NCBI RefSeq assembly: GCF_023380225.1
Contig: NZ_CP093362.1
Coordinates: 868,001-932,000, forward strand
Length of the DNA: 64,000 nt
Source of the DNA: Apilactobacillus apisilvae
GTDB lineage: Bacteria > Bacillota > Bacilli > Lactobacillales > Lactobacillaceae
Direction of reading: 5' to 3'
Shown here: positions 17,636 through 27,229 of the stretch, piece after piece
How positions within the stretch are numbered: the first letter of the stretch is position 1
Layout: each line of letters starts with the position of its first letter
Notes under the pieces: model-generated
The model's input: the letters and a program-made list of their open reading frames with translations, nothing else
Told to the model about the DNA's origin: nothing
The model's database searches: none
Made by a program: the position numbers and the translations under genes

Positions 17636-20600
17636 TTATAATGCAGTTACATCAAATGATTGGGCTTCTAAAACATTTATCAATGAAGCTACCGTATCTA
17701 ATGCTGTAAATAAAGGAACTGAGCTTTCAATTGCTGCTCCTCTAATTTTAGCTTCATCATCAAAAGTTGTATTTGAATTATCAATAGTATTAACCACTAA
17801 TTGAACATGATGTCTATATAATTCAGTAACTGGGTTAATACTATCTTCGTTCGCAACTTTGCCAACATGTTTAGTATCAAGATTATTTTCTTCAAAGTAT
17901 TTTTCGGTATTTTCAGTCGCTTCAATTTGGAAACCTAAATGGCGAAAACGTTTAGCTAAGCCTAAAGCTTCGGGTTTATCTTCATCACAGACAGTAAATA
18001 AAACGGCCCCAGTATTTGGAACTTGAATCCCTGATGCAATAAAAGCTTTATATAAAGCTTTAGAAAATGTTTCATCTGATCCCATCGCTTCACCCGTCGA
18101 TTTCATTTCAGGCCCTAAAGTATTATCAACCATTGGTAATTTAGAAAAGCTAAAGACTGGGGCTTTAACGCTGATACGTTTTGATTTTTCAACCAATCCG
18201 GTGTAATATCCCAGATCCGACAGTTTTTCTTTTAGCATAACTTTAGTTGCTAATTGTGTCATTGGTACGTTAGTAACTTTGGACATAAAAGGTACCGTCC
18301 GAGATGCCCTTGGATTAACTTCAATTACATAAGCTTTTTCATCTTTAATGACAAATTGTACATTCATTAATCCCTTTGTATTTAGCGCTTGGGCTAATTT
18401 AATTGCATCATCTTCAATTTGTTTTTGAACACTTATATTCATTTGTTGGGGTGGGCAAACCCCCATCGAATCCCCCGAGTGAATTCCAGCTCTTTCTACA
18501 TGTTCCAAAATACCAGGGATAACTACGGTTTCACCATCAGAAATTACATCAACTTCAGCTTCTGAGCCTAATAGATATGAATCAATTAAAACTGGATGAT
18601 CATTAGAAGCCTTAACAGCATTGTGCATATAATTTTTAAGTTCATCATCGTTATTAACAATTTCCATTGCTTTTCCGCCTAATACATAAGATGGACGAAT
18701 CATAACTGGATAACCAATTGTTCCCGTAATTTTTAAAGCTTCTTCAGTGTTAGTAGCGGTATCACCTTGCGGCTGAGGTAATTTTAGCTGTTTAATAATT
18801 GCATCAAATTGATGCCGATCTTCAGCCCGATTAATATCTTCTACTGTTGTTCCTAAAACATTCACACCTCTAGTGTGCAAATCTTCCGCTAAATTAATTG
18901 CTGTTTGACCACCAAATTGAACAATAACCCCTTCCGGTTTTTCCAAATCCACTACATTTAACACATCTTCTAATGTTAATGGTTCAAAGTAAAGCTTATC
19001 TGATATTGAAAAGTCAGTCGAAACTGTTTCTGGATTGGAATTCATAATAATTGCTTCATAACCCATTCTTTGAATTGTTTGAACACCATGAACAGTTGCG
19101 TAATCAAATTCCACCCCCTGACCAATTCTGATTGGTCCCGATCCTAAAACTAAAACTGAAGGCTTATTTGTTTTAACTGATTCATTTTCTTTTTCGTAAG
19201 TGGAATAGTAATAAGGAGTATGCGATTCAAATTCTCCAGCAGAGGTATCAACCATTTTATAAACTGGAATAATATTATTTTTCTTTCTAGTTATTCTAAT
19301 TTCATCTGGATTTTGATGCCATATTTTAGCAATAGTTTCATCGTTAAATCCATATTGTTTAGCTTGTTCTAAAATTTCAATCGATTGATCATGTTTCAAT
19401 TGTTCTTCTATTTCAATAATATGTTTGACTTTATCTAGAAAGAAAACATTAATCTTAGTTTTATCTGATAAATCTTCAATTGTTACTCCACGACGAATTA
19501 ACTCAGCAATTTCAAAAATTCGATTATCAGTCGCTGGCATTAAATTATTTATTAAATCTTTAGTTTCTATATTTTGATAATCTTCACGATCAAAGTAATT
19601 TTTACCAATTTCTAGTGAGCGAATCGCTTTTAAAATCGACTCTTCAAAGGTTCGACCAATTGCCATAACTTCACCAGTGGCTTTCATTTGTGTTCCTAAG
19701 TGGTTATCAGCACTAACGAATTTGTCAAAAGGCCAACGTGGAATCTTAGTAACTACATAGTCTAATGCTGGTTCAAATTGAGCTAAAGTGGTTTGAGTAA
19801 TTGGATTTTTTATTTCATCTAAGTTTAAGCCAACTGCAATTTTTGCTGCTAATTTAGCGATTGGATAACCAGTGGCTTTAGATGCTAATGCAGAAGATCG
19901 CGAAACTCGTGGGTTAACTTCAATAATGTAATATTGCATACTATCTTCACTTAATGCCATTTGAACGTTACAGCCACCTTCAATATGCAAACTACGAATT
20001 ATTTTTAAGGCAGCATCCCGCATCATTTCATATTCACGATCGGATAATGTTTGTACTGGTGATGTAACGATAGAGTCACCAGTATGAATTCCAACTGGAT
20101 CAATATTTTCCATTGAACAAACAATCATGGCATTGTCTTTATGATCACGCATAACTTCCATTTCAATTTCTTTATAACCCATGATGGATTTTTCTACCAA
20201 AACTTGGCTAATTGGTGACAATCGCAACCCATTATGCATAATCTCTTTAAACTCTTCCATATTATAAGCAAAGCCACCACCGGTTCCGCCTAAAGTATAA
20301 GCTGGACGAATCACCAGTGGAAAACCAATTTGGTTAGCAAAGTTTACTGCTTCTTCTATACTATTAACAGTTTTTGATTCAGGAACCGGTTCGCCAATTT
20401 GGACCATTAATTCTTTGAAACGTTCACGATCTTCGGCCTCTTCAATCGCATCTAATTTGGTTCCTAATAGCTCGACATTAAATTCATTTAAAATACCTGA
20501 ATCAGCTAATTCTTTAGCCATATTTAGTCCAGTTTGCCCACCTAATGTTGGTAAAATGGCATCTGGTAATTCTTGACGAATAATTTTGCTAACGAAATCC

Positions 20601-20812
20601 ACCGTAATGGGTTCAATAAATACCTTATCGGCAATTTCTGTATCAGTCATAATGGTTGCAGGATTAGAGTTAATTAAAATAACTTCATATCCTTCTTCTT
20701 TTAATGATAAACATGCTTGTGAACCAGAATAATCAAATTCAGCAGCTTGTCCAATAATGATTGGACCTGAACCAATCACTAAGATTTTTTTAATATCTGT
20801 ACGCTTTGGCAT
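17636..20812 (-). CDS. carB: Carbamoyl-phosphate synthase, large subunit
   Basis: A 1058-residue protein with the expected duplicated ATP-grasp halves. The first starts [20 protein letters not shown] and the second near residue 550 with [20 protein letters not shown]. The C-terminal allosteric domain begins at about 930. It makes carbamoyl phosphate from bicarbonate, ammonia delivered by CarA, and 2 ATP. The start overlaps the carA stop by one base. Length and motifs indicate an intact gene. In this operon it serves pyrimidine synthesis. Confidence 0.96.
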   Translation of the reverse strand: MPKRTDIKKILVIGSGPIIIGQAAEFDYSGSQACLSLKEEGYEVILINSNPATIMTDTEIADKVFIEPITVDFVSKIIRQELPDAILPTLGGQTGLNMAKELADSGILNEFNVELLGTKLDAIEEAEDRERFKELMVQIGEPVPESKTVNSIEEAVNFANQIGFPLVIRPAYTLGGTGGGFAYNMEEFKEIMHNGLRLSPISQVLVEKSIMGYKEIEMEVMRDHKDNAMIVCSMENIDPVGIHTGDSIVTSPVQTLSDREYEMMRDAALKIIRSLHIEGGCNVQMALSEDSMQYYIIEVNPRVSRSSALASKATGYPIAKLAAKIAVGLNLDEIKNPITQTTLAQFEPALDYVVTKIPRWPFDKFVSADNHLGTQMKATGEVMAIGRTFEESILKAIRSLEIGKNYFDREDYQNIETKDLINNLMPATDNRIFEIAELIRRGVTIEDLSDKTKINVFFLDKVKHIIEIEEQLKHDQSIEILEQAKQYGFNDETIAKIWHQNPDEIRITRKKNNIIPVYKMVDTSAGEFESHTPYYYSTYEKENESVKTNKPSVLVLGSGPIRIGQGVEFDYATVHGVQTIQRMGYEAIIMNSNPETVSTDFSISDKLYFEPLTLEDVLNVVDLEKPEGVIVQFGGQTAINLAEDLHTRGVNVLGTTVEDINRAEDRHQFDAIIKQLKLPQPQGDTATNTEEALKITGTIGYPVMIRPSYVLGGKAMEIVNNDDELKNYMHNAVKASNDHPVLIDSYLLGSEAEVDVISDGETVVIPGILEHVERAGIHSGDSMGVCPPQQMNISVQKQIEDDAIKLAQALNTKGLMNVQFVIKDEKAYVIEVNPRASRTVPFMSKVTNVPMTQLATKVMLKEKLSDLGYYTGLVEKSKRISVKAPVFSFSKLPMVDNTLGPEMKSTGEAMGSDETFSKALYKAFIASGIQVPNTGAVLFTVCDEDKPEALGLAKRFRHLGFQIEATENTEKYFEENNLDTKHVGKVANEDSINPVTELYRHHVQLVVNTIDNSNTTFDDEAKIRGAAIESSVPLFTALDTVASLINVLEAQSFDVTAL

Positions 20813-21891
20813 TATTTATTACCCGCTTTCTTAACATTTTTCATAGCATCAATAAATTCATCAAATACATATTCGGCATCGTGTGGACCAGGTGAAGCAT
20901 CTGGATGATATTGAACTGAAAAGGCAGCATGATTTTTTAACTTTAGTCCTTCGACAGTTCCATCATTAATTTCACGTTGGGTTACTTCTAAATTAGTATT
21001 TTGTAGTGATGATTCGTCAACTGCATAGCCATGATTTTGTGAAGTAAAATTAGTTCTTAATTGGTTTTTATCCTGAACCGCATGGTTAAATCCACGATGA
21101 CCAAATTTCATTTTGTAGGTTTTTGCTCCATTAGCAAGGGCAAATAATTGATGTCCCATACAAATTCCTAAAACTGGTAATTGTTCTTCCAACTGCTTAA
21201 TTGTTGGTAAAGCATAAGCCACATCTTCTGGGTTACCGGGGCCATTCGATAGTAGTAGACCATCAGGTCCACTCTTCATAATTTCTTCAGCGCTAGTTTC
21301 GGAAGGAAAAACCATCACGTTAACATTACGCTTAGCTAAAGCTCTTAAAATAGAATCTTTTAAACCAAAGTCCATCATTGCAACTCTAAGTCCACTATTA
21401 GGAGCTTGATAAATACTTTCAGTTGAAGCTTTTTTAGCAGATGTGCTTTTTAAAGGACTAGCAAAAGCAGTTTTAATGGTTTGTTCATCTAGACTTTCAA
21501 CAATAACAGCTTCCATTGAACCTTCATTTCTTAACTCTTTAGTTAAGGCTCGAGTATCAACACCCGAAATTCCTGGTAAATCTTCAACTTCGGCGTAATT
21601 TTTTAGTGTCATTTTGCTACGCCAATTGCCAACTAATCTGGCAACTTCTTTAACAATAATTGCATCAATGGTGGGATGTAAGCTTTCCATATCGTCACGA
21701 TTAATTCCGTAATTACCAATTAATGGATATGTAAAAACTAACATTTGACCATCATAACTAGCGTCAGTCATACTTTCTTGATACCCAGTCATTCCAGTTG
21801 AAAAAACTAACTCACCATGAACTATTTTATTCGAACCAAAAGCATAGCCTTTATAAATAGAACCGTTTTTCAAAACTAAATATCTTTTCAT
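20812..21891 (-). CDS. carA: Carbamoyl-phosphate synthase, small (glutaminase) subunit
   Basis: A 359-residue protein with an N-terminal CPSase domain and a C-terminal class I glutamine amidotransferase domain. The nucleophile Cys lies in [12 protein letters not shown], and the catalytic His and Glu are in [12 protein letters not shown]. It hydrolyses glutamine and channels ammonia to CarB. Start and stop overlap the neighbouring genes by one base (TAATG arrangement), showing translational coupling across pyrC-carA-carB. Confidence 0.95.
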   Translation of the reverse strand: MKRYLVLKNGSIYKGYAFGSNKIVHGELVFSTGMTGYQESMTDASYDGQMLVFTYPLIGNYGINRDDMESLHPTIDAIIVKEVARLVGNWRSKMTLKNYAEVEDLPGISGVDTRALTKELRNEGSMEAVIVESLDEQTIKTAFASPLKSTSAKKASTESIYQAPNSGLRVAMMDFGLKDSILRALAKRNVNVMVFPSETSAEEIMKSGPDGLLLSNGPGNPEDVAYALPTIKQLEEQLPVLGICMGHQLFALANGAKTYKMKFGHRGFNHAVQDKNQLRTNFTSQNHGYAVDESSLQNTNLEVTQREINDGTVEGLKLKNHAAFSVQYHPDASPGPHDAEYVFDEFIDAMKNVKKAGNK

Positions 21892-23159
21892 TAATTTTTA
21901 CTCCTATCTTTATAAACTAGCTTTCCATCAACAAATGTTGCCATCGTTTTTCCATAGACCTTTTGGCCAATGAATGGTGAATTCTTACCTTTGGATAAAA
22001 AGTCATTAGAATTGATTTTATATGAATCGTTTAAGTTCATGATTGTTAGATCAGCAGGCATGCCCACTTTAATTTCACCTGCATTAATATTAAATTGTTT
22101 AGCTGGATTCAAACTCATCCAATTGATCAAAGTGTCCATATCAACCAACCCACTTTTTACGAAATGAGTATAAATTAAACTAAACGCAGTTTCTAACCCA
22201 ACTATTCCAAACGAAGCATCTAACATTGAACCAGTCTTTTCACTTTCACTATGTGGAGCATGGTCGGTAGCAATCATATCAATAGTGCCATCTAACAAGC
22301 CGCCAATTAATGCTTTTCGATCCGTAGGGGTTCTAAGTGGTGGATTCATTTTCATCATTGGATTGTCCATTTCAATCATTTCATCGTCTAATAATAAATG
22401 GTGTGGTGAAACTTCAGCTGTTACATTAACGCCTTCTTTTTTAGCAATTCTTATAAGTTCAACTGATGCTTTTGTTGAAATATGGGCAACATGGTAATGA
22501 ACACCAGTTGCCTTAGCTAACACTAAATCACGAGCTAATTGACTGGATTCGGATAATGGGCTCATTCCTGATAAGCCTAACTTATTAGCAGCGGAACCTG
22601 CATTCATAACTCCACCTTTAATAAGACTTTCATCTTCAACATGCGCTGAAATCGGTTTATTAGATCTTTTAGCATCTAACATTGCTTGATACATAGTTTC
22701 ACTGTCTTGAACGCCATGACCATCGTTAGTAAATCCAATTGCACCTAAATTGGCCATCTTTTCAATTTCAGTCGTTTTATAAGCAATTAAATTACTGGAA
22801 ATTGCAGCAAATTGGTAAGTATGAACTAAACTTTTATCGTCATTATTTTCAATTTGTTTCTTTAGGATTTCAGGACTATCTACAACCGGTTGTACATTTG
22901 GCATCGCGAAGACGCTAGTAAACCCTCCATGAGCAGCTGCCATGGTTCCAGTTTCAGTTGTTTCTTTATAAGTAAGACCTGGATCTCTAAAATGCACATG
23001 TACATCGACTAACCCTGGCAAAACTTCATTATTTTGACCGTCAAAAATTTCTACATTATCTTCTATAATTTCTGGAGCGATTTTGGTAATAACACCATCT
23101 TTAACTAAAATGTCTACTTTTCGTTTGTTTAAAATTACATTCTTAATTAACTTTTGCAT
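21891..23159 (-). CDS. pyrC: Dihydroorotase
   Basis: A 422-residue class I dihydroorotase. The metal-binding DVHVHFRDPG lies near residue 55, and IATDHAPHS near 300. It closes carbamoyl aspartate to dihydroorotate. Its first codons overlap the last 13 bases of pyrB, and it has its own GGAGG site inside that overlap. Position between pyrB and carA matches lactic acid bacterial pyr operons. Confidence 0.95.
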   Translation of the reverse strand: MQKLIKNVILNKRKVDILVKDGVITKIAPEIIEDNVEIFDGQNNEVLPGLVDVHVHFRDPGLTYKETTETGTMAAAHGGFTSVFAMPNVQPVVDSPEILKKQIENNDDKSLVHTYQFAAISSNLIAYKTTEIEKMANLGAIGFTNDGHGVQDSETMYQAMLDAKRSNKPISAHVEDESLIKGGVMNAGSAANKLGLSGMSPLSESSQLARDLVLAKATGVHYHVAHISTKASVELIRIAKKEGVNVTAEVSPHHLLLDDEMIEMDNPMMKMNPPLRTPTDRKALIGGLLDGTIDMIATDHAPHSESEKTGSMLDASFGIVGLETAFSLIYTHFVKSGLVDMDTLINWMSLNPAKQFNINAGEIKVGMPADLTIMNLNDSYKINSNDFLSKGKNSPFIGQKVYGKTMATFVDGKLVYKDRSKN

Positions 23160-24085
23160 TTATATTCCTCCAACAAACCTTGATTTTTTAAAATAGTTGC
23201 TAAAATCGCCATTCGAGCAAATACACCATTTTGCATTTGCCTAAAGATTCTTGAATGCGGTGATTCAACTAAACTTGAAGCAATTTCAACATCACGATTA
23301 ACTGGTGCAGGATGCATTATAATTGCATCTTTTTTCATTTCGGCTGCTCTTGATTCAGTTAATCCATAATGTTTAAAGTAATTATTTGGCGTGAATGATG
23401 ATACTAGTTCTTGATTAAGACGTTCTAGTTGCACTCTTAACATCATGACAACATCTAATTTTTCAATAATTTCATCAAAATTTACATATTCACCAAAATT
23501 GTTAAAATCCTTTGGATACCATTCTTTCGGACCAGAAAAGTAAATTTGAGCACCTAAATGTTTTAATATTTCCGCATCAGATCTTGCAACTCTAGAATGT
23601 GATAAGTCACCAATAATACCAATTTTTAGTCCAGAAAATTTTTTAAATTCATCGTCAATGGTTACTAGGTCTAATAGGCTTTGCGAAGGATGCTGACCAC
23701 TACCATCACCCGCATTAATTAATGAGAGCTTAATATTAGGATCTGCTAGTAATTCTTTATACCAACCAGTGGCCTTATGGCGAATTATTAAACAATTCAT
23801 CCCAATTGCTTGAAGAGTTTTAACCGTATCTGATAAAGATTCACCTTTTTGCATTGAGCTAGTTTGTGGATTAATATCAAAGCTTTGTAATCCTAACTTA
23901 CGTTGTGCCATTTCAAAAGATGTATGTGTTCTGGTGCTATTCTCGAAAAATAAATTAGCTGAGTAAATGGGCTGATTTAATTTAACTTGCTTACCATTTC
24001 TAAACTCGTGAGCTAGCAAAATTAAATTTTTAATTTCATCATTCGATAGTGAATTAATATTTAAAAAATTATTTTTAATAGTCAT
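23147..24085 (-). CDS. pyrB: Aspartate carbamoyltransferase, catalytic subunit
   Basis: A 312-residue enzyme joining carbamoyl phosphate and aspartate. The carbamoyl phosphate motif FFENSTRTHTSFE lies near residue 50, with LINAGDGSGQHPSQSLLDL at about 125. It is the first gene of the operon, behind two PyrR-type attenuators, so transcription should fall when UMP is abundant. GGGAGG precedes the ATG. No regulatory subunit (pyrI) is present, normal for Firmicutes. pyrE, pyrF and pyrR are not in this window. Confidence 0.95.
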   Translation of the reverse strand: MTIKNNFLNINSLSNDEIKNLILLAHEFRNGKQVKLNQPIYSANLFFENSTRTHTSFEMAQRKLGLQSFDINPQTSSMQKGESLSDTVKTLQAIGMNCLIIRHKATGWYKELLADPNIKLSLINAGDGSGQHPSQSLLDLVTIDDEFKKFSGLKIGIIGDLSHSRVARSDAEILKHLGAQIYFSGPKEWYPKDFNNFGEYVNFDEIIEKLDVVMMLRVQLERLNQELVSSFTPNNYFKHYGLTESRAAEMKKDAIIMHPAPVNRDVEIASSLVESPHSRIFRQMQNGVFARMAILATILKNQGLLEEYKCKS

Positions 24086-24108
24086 TATAAGTCCTCCCAG
24101 ATATAAAA

Positions 24109-24200
24109 AAAGTACCCCACTCCATAGAGTAAGGTACTTTGGATGGACTTTGTCCGTATGTAAAATCCAATGTTACCCTCTCTGGAGCAAATTAATTGAA
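24109..24200 (-). promoter_or_regulatory. PyrR attenuator 2 (pyrB-proximal)
   Basis: On the minus strand the PyrR-binding core GCTCCAGAGAGGGT (24188-24175) matches the conserved UCCAGAGAGG loop. It is followed by a terminator: 14-bp stem 24140-24127 with 24122-24109, loop TATG, then a T run. UMP-bound PyrR should stabilise the upstream hairpin and allow termination before pyrB. Confidence 0.88.
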
Positions 24201-24206
24201 AAAGGT

Positions 24207-24331
24207 TAAAAAAAAGACTTCCTGAAAATTCAGAAAGTCCCAAGGTTTCTACAGTTTACACTAGCAGAATTATTAACAACCCTTGGTAGACTCTCTGGTC
24301 AACAATTAAAAGGTCTTTCGTATTTATTATA
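24207..24331 (-). promoter_or_regulatory. pyr promoter and PyrR attenuator 1 (distal)
   Basis: A -10 TATAAT lies at 24331-24326 with only a weak -35. The first PyrR core, GACCAGAGAGTCTAC, lies at 24300-24286. ACCAAGGGTTG and CCTTGG segments can pair to form the anti-antiterminator. A terminator follows: GACTTTCTGA (24239-24230) pairs with TCAGGAAGTC (24225-24216) with one G-U pair, then eight or more T. Two complete attenuators in series should give stepwise control. Confidence 0.82.
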
Positions 24332-24374
24332 AACAATAATAACACAACAAATAATATTTACAAGTTAATAAAAA

Positions 24375-24406
24375 AAGGTTCATGAAGATAAATCTTCATA
24401 AACCTT
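24375..24406 (-). terminator. Terminator of the first LysM gene
   Basis: Minus strand: a 14-bp imperfect stem between 24406-24393 and 24388-24375, followed by seven T. It ends the 24451-25062 gene just before the pyr promoter. Confidence 0.8.
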
Positions 24407-24450
24407 AAATCAGATGATTTTTATAAAATAGTTAATATTAAAATTTAATT

Positions 24451-25062
24451 TTAATACCAACCATTTTGTTGCCAGAATGATTGTGCATTAGCCCATGATC
24501 CATAACGTGAAGTTACATATTGATTAGCAACTCTTTCTTGGTTGGCTTCAGAGTAGTCACCATTTAGGTAGCTCTTGTCTAATTGGTAACGACCATAGTA
24601 TTGGCCATTTGAAGCATTATATGAACCACTTGACTCTTTGTTAGCAATCCATTCTTTAGCTGAGTTAGTATCAGTTGATGCAGTTGAACTAGTATCAGCT
24701 GTTTGTGTGGTTTGTTGTTGAGGTTGACTTTGTGCTTGTGTTTCTTGTTGGACAGGTTGTGCCTGAGTTGTTTGTTGTTGAGCACTTGTATCTGAAGCAT
24801 TAGTTGGTAATTGTAATTGTTCACCAACATAGATCATAAAATCAGATGTTTTGTTATTTGCTTGTTCTAATGAAGATAGAGATACGTTGTGTTTTTGAGC
24901 TAAGCTCCATAAAGTATCACCAGATTGAACAGTAACTTGTTGTCCATTTGAACTTGAAGTAGTTTGATCAGCGTTAGCAGAACTTGCACCAGCGATAAAT
25001 AAACCAGCAACAGCAGCTGTTGCAAATAACATTGACTTTACATTTCTTAACTTAATAATAAT
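24451..25062 (-). CDS. Secreted LysM protein with Apf-like C-terminal domain (copy 1), apparent ATT start
   Basis: The protein has a signal peptide (KLRNVKSMLFATAAVAGLFI, ending ANA), one LysM domain (VTVQSGDTLWSLAQKHNVS), a Gln/Thr-rich linker, and a C-terminal domain beginning AKEWIANKESSGSYNA. That domain resembles lactobacillar aggregation-promoting-factor and transglycosylase-like proteins; the Glu in NKESSG is a candidate catalytic residue. It should bind and remodel peptidoglycan. The only in-frame ATG (25032) is 36 nt from the ribosome site AGGAG (25073-25069) and would cut off the positive N-region. The codons at proper distance are ATT (25062 or its neighbours), bounded upstream by a TGA. 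Paralogues follow at 25397 and 26307. Confidence 0.85.
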   Translation of the reverse strand: MIIKLRNVKSMLFATAAVAGLFIAGASSANADQTTSSSNGQQVTVQSGDTLWSLAQKHNVSLSSLEQANNKTSDFMIYVGEQLQLPTNASDTSAQQQTTQAQPVQQETQAQSQPQQQTTQTADTSSTASTDTNSAKEWIANKESSGSYNASNGQYYGRYQLDKSYLNGDYSEANQERVANQYVTSRYGSWANAQSFWQQNGWY

Positions 25063-25198
25063 AATTCACTCCTATAAAATTCTATATCTTGTATTCGATA
25101 ATTTTCCAAAGTGTTAATCGTTATTGATTAACTGTTTCATATAGTACATGGTAACCATTACACAGACTTATCATGAAAATTAAAATAATTGGCATTTT

Positions 25199-25223
25199 CG
25201 TAATATTGTCTTACTAATGTAAT
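25199..25223 (+). promoter_or_regulatory. WalR-like direct repeat upstream of LysM copy 1
   Basis: TGTCTT (25207-25212), 5 nt, TGTAAT (25218-25223), preceded eight bases earlier by CGTAAT (25199). The TGTWAH-N5-TGTWAH pattern is that of WalR, the wall-homeostasis response regulator. The same arrangement recurs before copies 2 and 3. The rest of the 25063-25396 gap holds a short inverted repeat (GTTAATC/GATTAAC, 25114-25133) and no gene. Confidence 0.5.
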
Positions 25224-25339
25224 ATAAAGAAATTCATTGTTTTACAAACATCGATATAGAAGCATTTTGTATTTTACTGGATTGGATAAATATTATGAAT
25301 TATGTATGAAAAAAGTTATAAAAAAACTTGATATACAAA

Positions 25340-25370
25340 AAATGTGCATTGAGAATATCTCAATGCACAT
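25340..25370 (-). terminator. Terminator of LysM copy 2
   Basis: AATGTGCATTGAGA (25340-25353) and its perfect complement (25357-25370), with a T run on the minus strand after the stem. Confidence 0.85.
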
Positions 25371-25396
25371 TTTCGTTGTTAGAACTAATATAGAAA

Positions 25397-26038
25397 TTAG
25401 TACCAACCATTTTGTTGCCAGAATGACTTAGCATTTTCCCATGATCCATAACGTGAGTTCACATATTGATCAGCTACTTTTTCTTGATTTGCTTGAGAGT
25501 AGTCACCATTTAAAGAAGCTTTAGATATTTGATATCTACCATAATATTGGCCGTTTGAAGCTTCGTATGAACCTGTAGATTCATGAGATGCAATCCATTC
25601 TTTAGCAGAATTATCACTGCTAGAAGTAGTATAATTATTAGTTGATTGATTTTGATTATTGGTTTGTGCAGATTGTGTTTGATTATTGGTTTGTGCAGAT
25701 TGTGTTTGATTTTGGGGTTGTGATTGCACATTATCACCTAAAACTACTTGTTGTGAATCAGTAGGTAATACTAATTTTTCACCAACATAAATAGTGTTAT
25801 TTGAAACGTTATTGTTTGCTTGTTCTAAAGAATCTAATGAAACATTGTGTTTTTGAGCTAAACTCCACAATGAGTCCCCAGATTGAACAGTAATTGTATT
25901 TGTTGAAGCTACTTGTGTTTGTTGTACATTAGAATTTGAATTTTGGTCCGCATTAGCAGCAGTTCCACCGGCAATAAATAATCCGGCAGCGGCAGCAGTT
26001 GCAAATAAAATTGATTTGATATTTTTTGGTTTAATAAT
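25397..26038 (-). CDS. Secreted LysM protein with Apf-like C-terminal domain (copy 2), apparent ATT start
   Basis: A 213-residue paralogue of copy 1. Between the in-frame TAG at 26050-26048 and the LysM core there is no ATG, GTG or TTG. A full signal peptide (KPKNIKSILFATAAAAGLFI, ending ANA) nevertheless lies directly after AGGAGG. Translation therefore most likely starts at ATT 26038 (5 nt from the site) or ATT 26035 (8 nt). The order is signal peptide, LysM (ITVQSGDSLWSLAQKHNVS), a Gln/Asn-rich linker with a duplicated nine-residue unit, and the C-terminal AKEWIASHESTGSYEA domain ending FWQQNGWY. A conventional caller would start at the TTG at 25870 and lose the signal peptide. Confidence 0.85.
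   Translation of the reverse strand: MIKPKNIKSILFATAAAAGLFIAGGTAANADQNSNSNVQQTQVASTNTITVQSGDSLWSLAQKHNVSLDSLEQANNNVSNNTIYVGEKLVLPTDSQQVVLGDNVQSQPQNQTQSAQTNNQTQSAQTNNQNQSTNNYTTSSSDNSAKEWIASHESTGSYEASNGQYYGRYQISKASLNGDYSQANQEKVADQYVNSRYGSWENAKSFWQQNGWY
25653..25706. repeat. 27-bp tandem duplication in the LysM copy 2 linker
   Basis: Two perfect consecutive copies of a 27-bp unit (25653-25679, 25680-25706) encode a repeated Gln/Asn/Thr-rich nonapeptide (TNNQTQSAQ). In-frame units like this can change copy number and linker length. Confidence 0.85.
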
Positions 26039-26175
26039 AAAATCCTCCTATAAGAAATCTGAAATATATTTTGTTTTCAATTGTCGTTTTCTTAATCTCT
26101 ATCAATCAACTGCCATCATCGTACAATCTTTTTTTTACATAAATATATCACTAATGTTAAAAAATAAGATTATTT

Positions 26176-26200
26176 TGTAATAATGTTTTATTAATGTAAC
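26176..26200 (+). promoter_or_regulatory. WalR-like direct repeat upstream of LysM copy 2
   Basis: TGTTTT (26184-26189), ATTAA, TGTAAC (26195-26200), with TGTAAT eight bases before (26176). The layout matches that before copy 1 almost base for base, while the surrounding sequence differs. Confidence 0.5.
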
Positions 26201-26265
26201 TTTATGAAAGATATTTTGACTTCAAAGTTATTAAAATAGGATTTATAAAGTTACAAAGATAAAAA

Positions 26266-26298
26266 AACTCCTACAAACTTTTAAAGTTTGTAGGAGTT
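26266..26298 (-). terminator. Terminator of LysM copy 3
   Basis: AACTCCTACAAACTT (26266-26280) pairs perfectly with 26284-26298; a T run follows on the minus strand. Confidence 0.85.
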
Positions 26299-26306
26299 TA
26301 CTAATT

Positions 26307-26897
26307 TTAATACCAGTTATTAGCTTCCCAATGTGCTTTGGCATTTACCCATGATCCATATCGATCTGACACATATTGATTAGCAACTCTTTCCTGGTTG
26401 TCAGGTGAATAATCACCAGCAAGATAATTGCGATCTAACTGATAACGGCCATAATATTGACCATTTTGTGCAGTATAAGAATCAGTCGACTCATGAAAAG
26501 AAATCCAAGCTTTAGCATCAGCATTAGCTTGATTCCAAATTTGTTCCTCAGATTCTTTAGCAACAGTTTGCTGCTTTTGAGTAGATTCTTTTTTAACCTT
26601 AACATCGTTATTTTTTGCTTTAGGTTTGGAATCATTTTTATCACCAGAAGCAAGTGGTAATAATAAATGATCCCCTGCCAATAATTGATTGTCATCATAT
26701 TTATTATTGGTCTTTTCTAACATAGAAATAAAAACATTATATCTATCTGACAGGTTTTCCAGAGTATCGCCAGACTTCACAGTAACTATAGAATTGTCAT
26801 TAGCTTTAGTATCTATAGAATTACGAAAAATAGAAATTGATCCTAATAAAAGAATCACGATAAAAGAGAAAATAAAATAATAATTAGACTTACCGAT
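26307..26897 (-). CDS. Membrane-anchored LysM protein with Apf-like C-terminal domain (copy 3), apparent ATC start
   Basis: A 196-residue paralogue. It has an N-terminal hydrophobic anchor (NYYFIFSFIVILLLGSISIF), a LysM domain (VTVKSGDTLENLSDRYNVF), a basic linker and the C-terminal AKAWISFHESTDSYTA domain ending AHWEANNWY. AGGAG (26909-26905) is followed after 7 nt by ATC at 26897-26895. The in-frame alternatives upstream (a TTG at 26930) lack a ribosome site and would place the site inside the coding region. ATC is therefore the probable start. The anchor lacks a typical cleavage site, so the protein may stay in the membrane. Confidence 0.8.
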   Translation of the reverse strand: MGKSNYYFIFSFIVILLLGSISIFRNSIDTKANDNSIVTVKSGDTLENLSDRYNVFISMLEKTNNKYDDNQLLAGDHLLLPLASGDKNDSKPKAKNNDVKVKKESTQKQQTVAKESEEQIWNQANADAKAWISFHESTDSYTAQNGQYYGRYQLDRNYLAGDYSPDNQERVANQYVSDRYGSWVNAKAHWEANNWY

Positions 26898-27027
26898 AAG
26901 AACACTCCTATAAAAAATATATAATAGCAATTATTACTTAAAATTAAGCAACGAGACAATATTCTATCTGGATAACATTACATATAAATATCGATTTAAT
27001 TACAAACTAAACGTTATAAGAAACATT

Positions 27028-27044
27028 TGTAATACTTTCGTAAT
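27028..27044 (+). promoter_or_regulatory. WalR-like direct repeat upstream of LysM copy 3
   Basis: TGTAAT (27028-27033), ACTTT, CGTAAT (27039-27044): one mismatch to TGTWAH-N5-TGTWAH. It lies about 130-147 nt before the start, like the other two copies. The rest of the 26898-27229 gap is AT-rich with no gene seen. Confidence 0.5.
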
Positions 27045-27193
27045 AATTAGTGATTATATATATTCAAAATACTAACATGGCAATGTTTTGTAAATGTCCC
27101 AAAATTTGATATTCTATAAAATTTTTATATTAATTATAATTAGTTTCTTTTAATACATTTATGATGTTGCATATAGGCAAAAATGAAACAAAA

Positions 27194-27214
27194 AAGGATG
27201 CTAAAAGCATCCTT
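27194..27214 (-). terminator. Terminator of the NhaC-family gene
   Basis: AAGGATGC (27194-27201) pairs with GCATCCTT (27207-27214) over TAAAA; A/T runs on both sides. Confidence 0.8.
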
Positions 27215-27229
27215 AATTTTTAAAATATA

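Noticed and set aside
24451..27044. Reading LysM copy 2 as a truncated pseudogene because its first conventional start is inside the LysM domain
   Set aside because: The upstream frame is open, encodes a complete signal peptide, and has AGGAGG next to ATT codons, exactly as in copy 1. A non-AUG start explains it better than gene decay.
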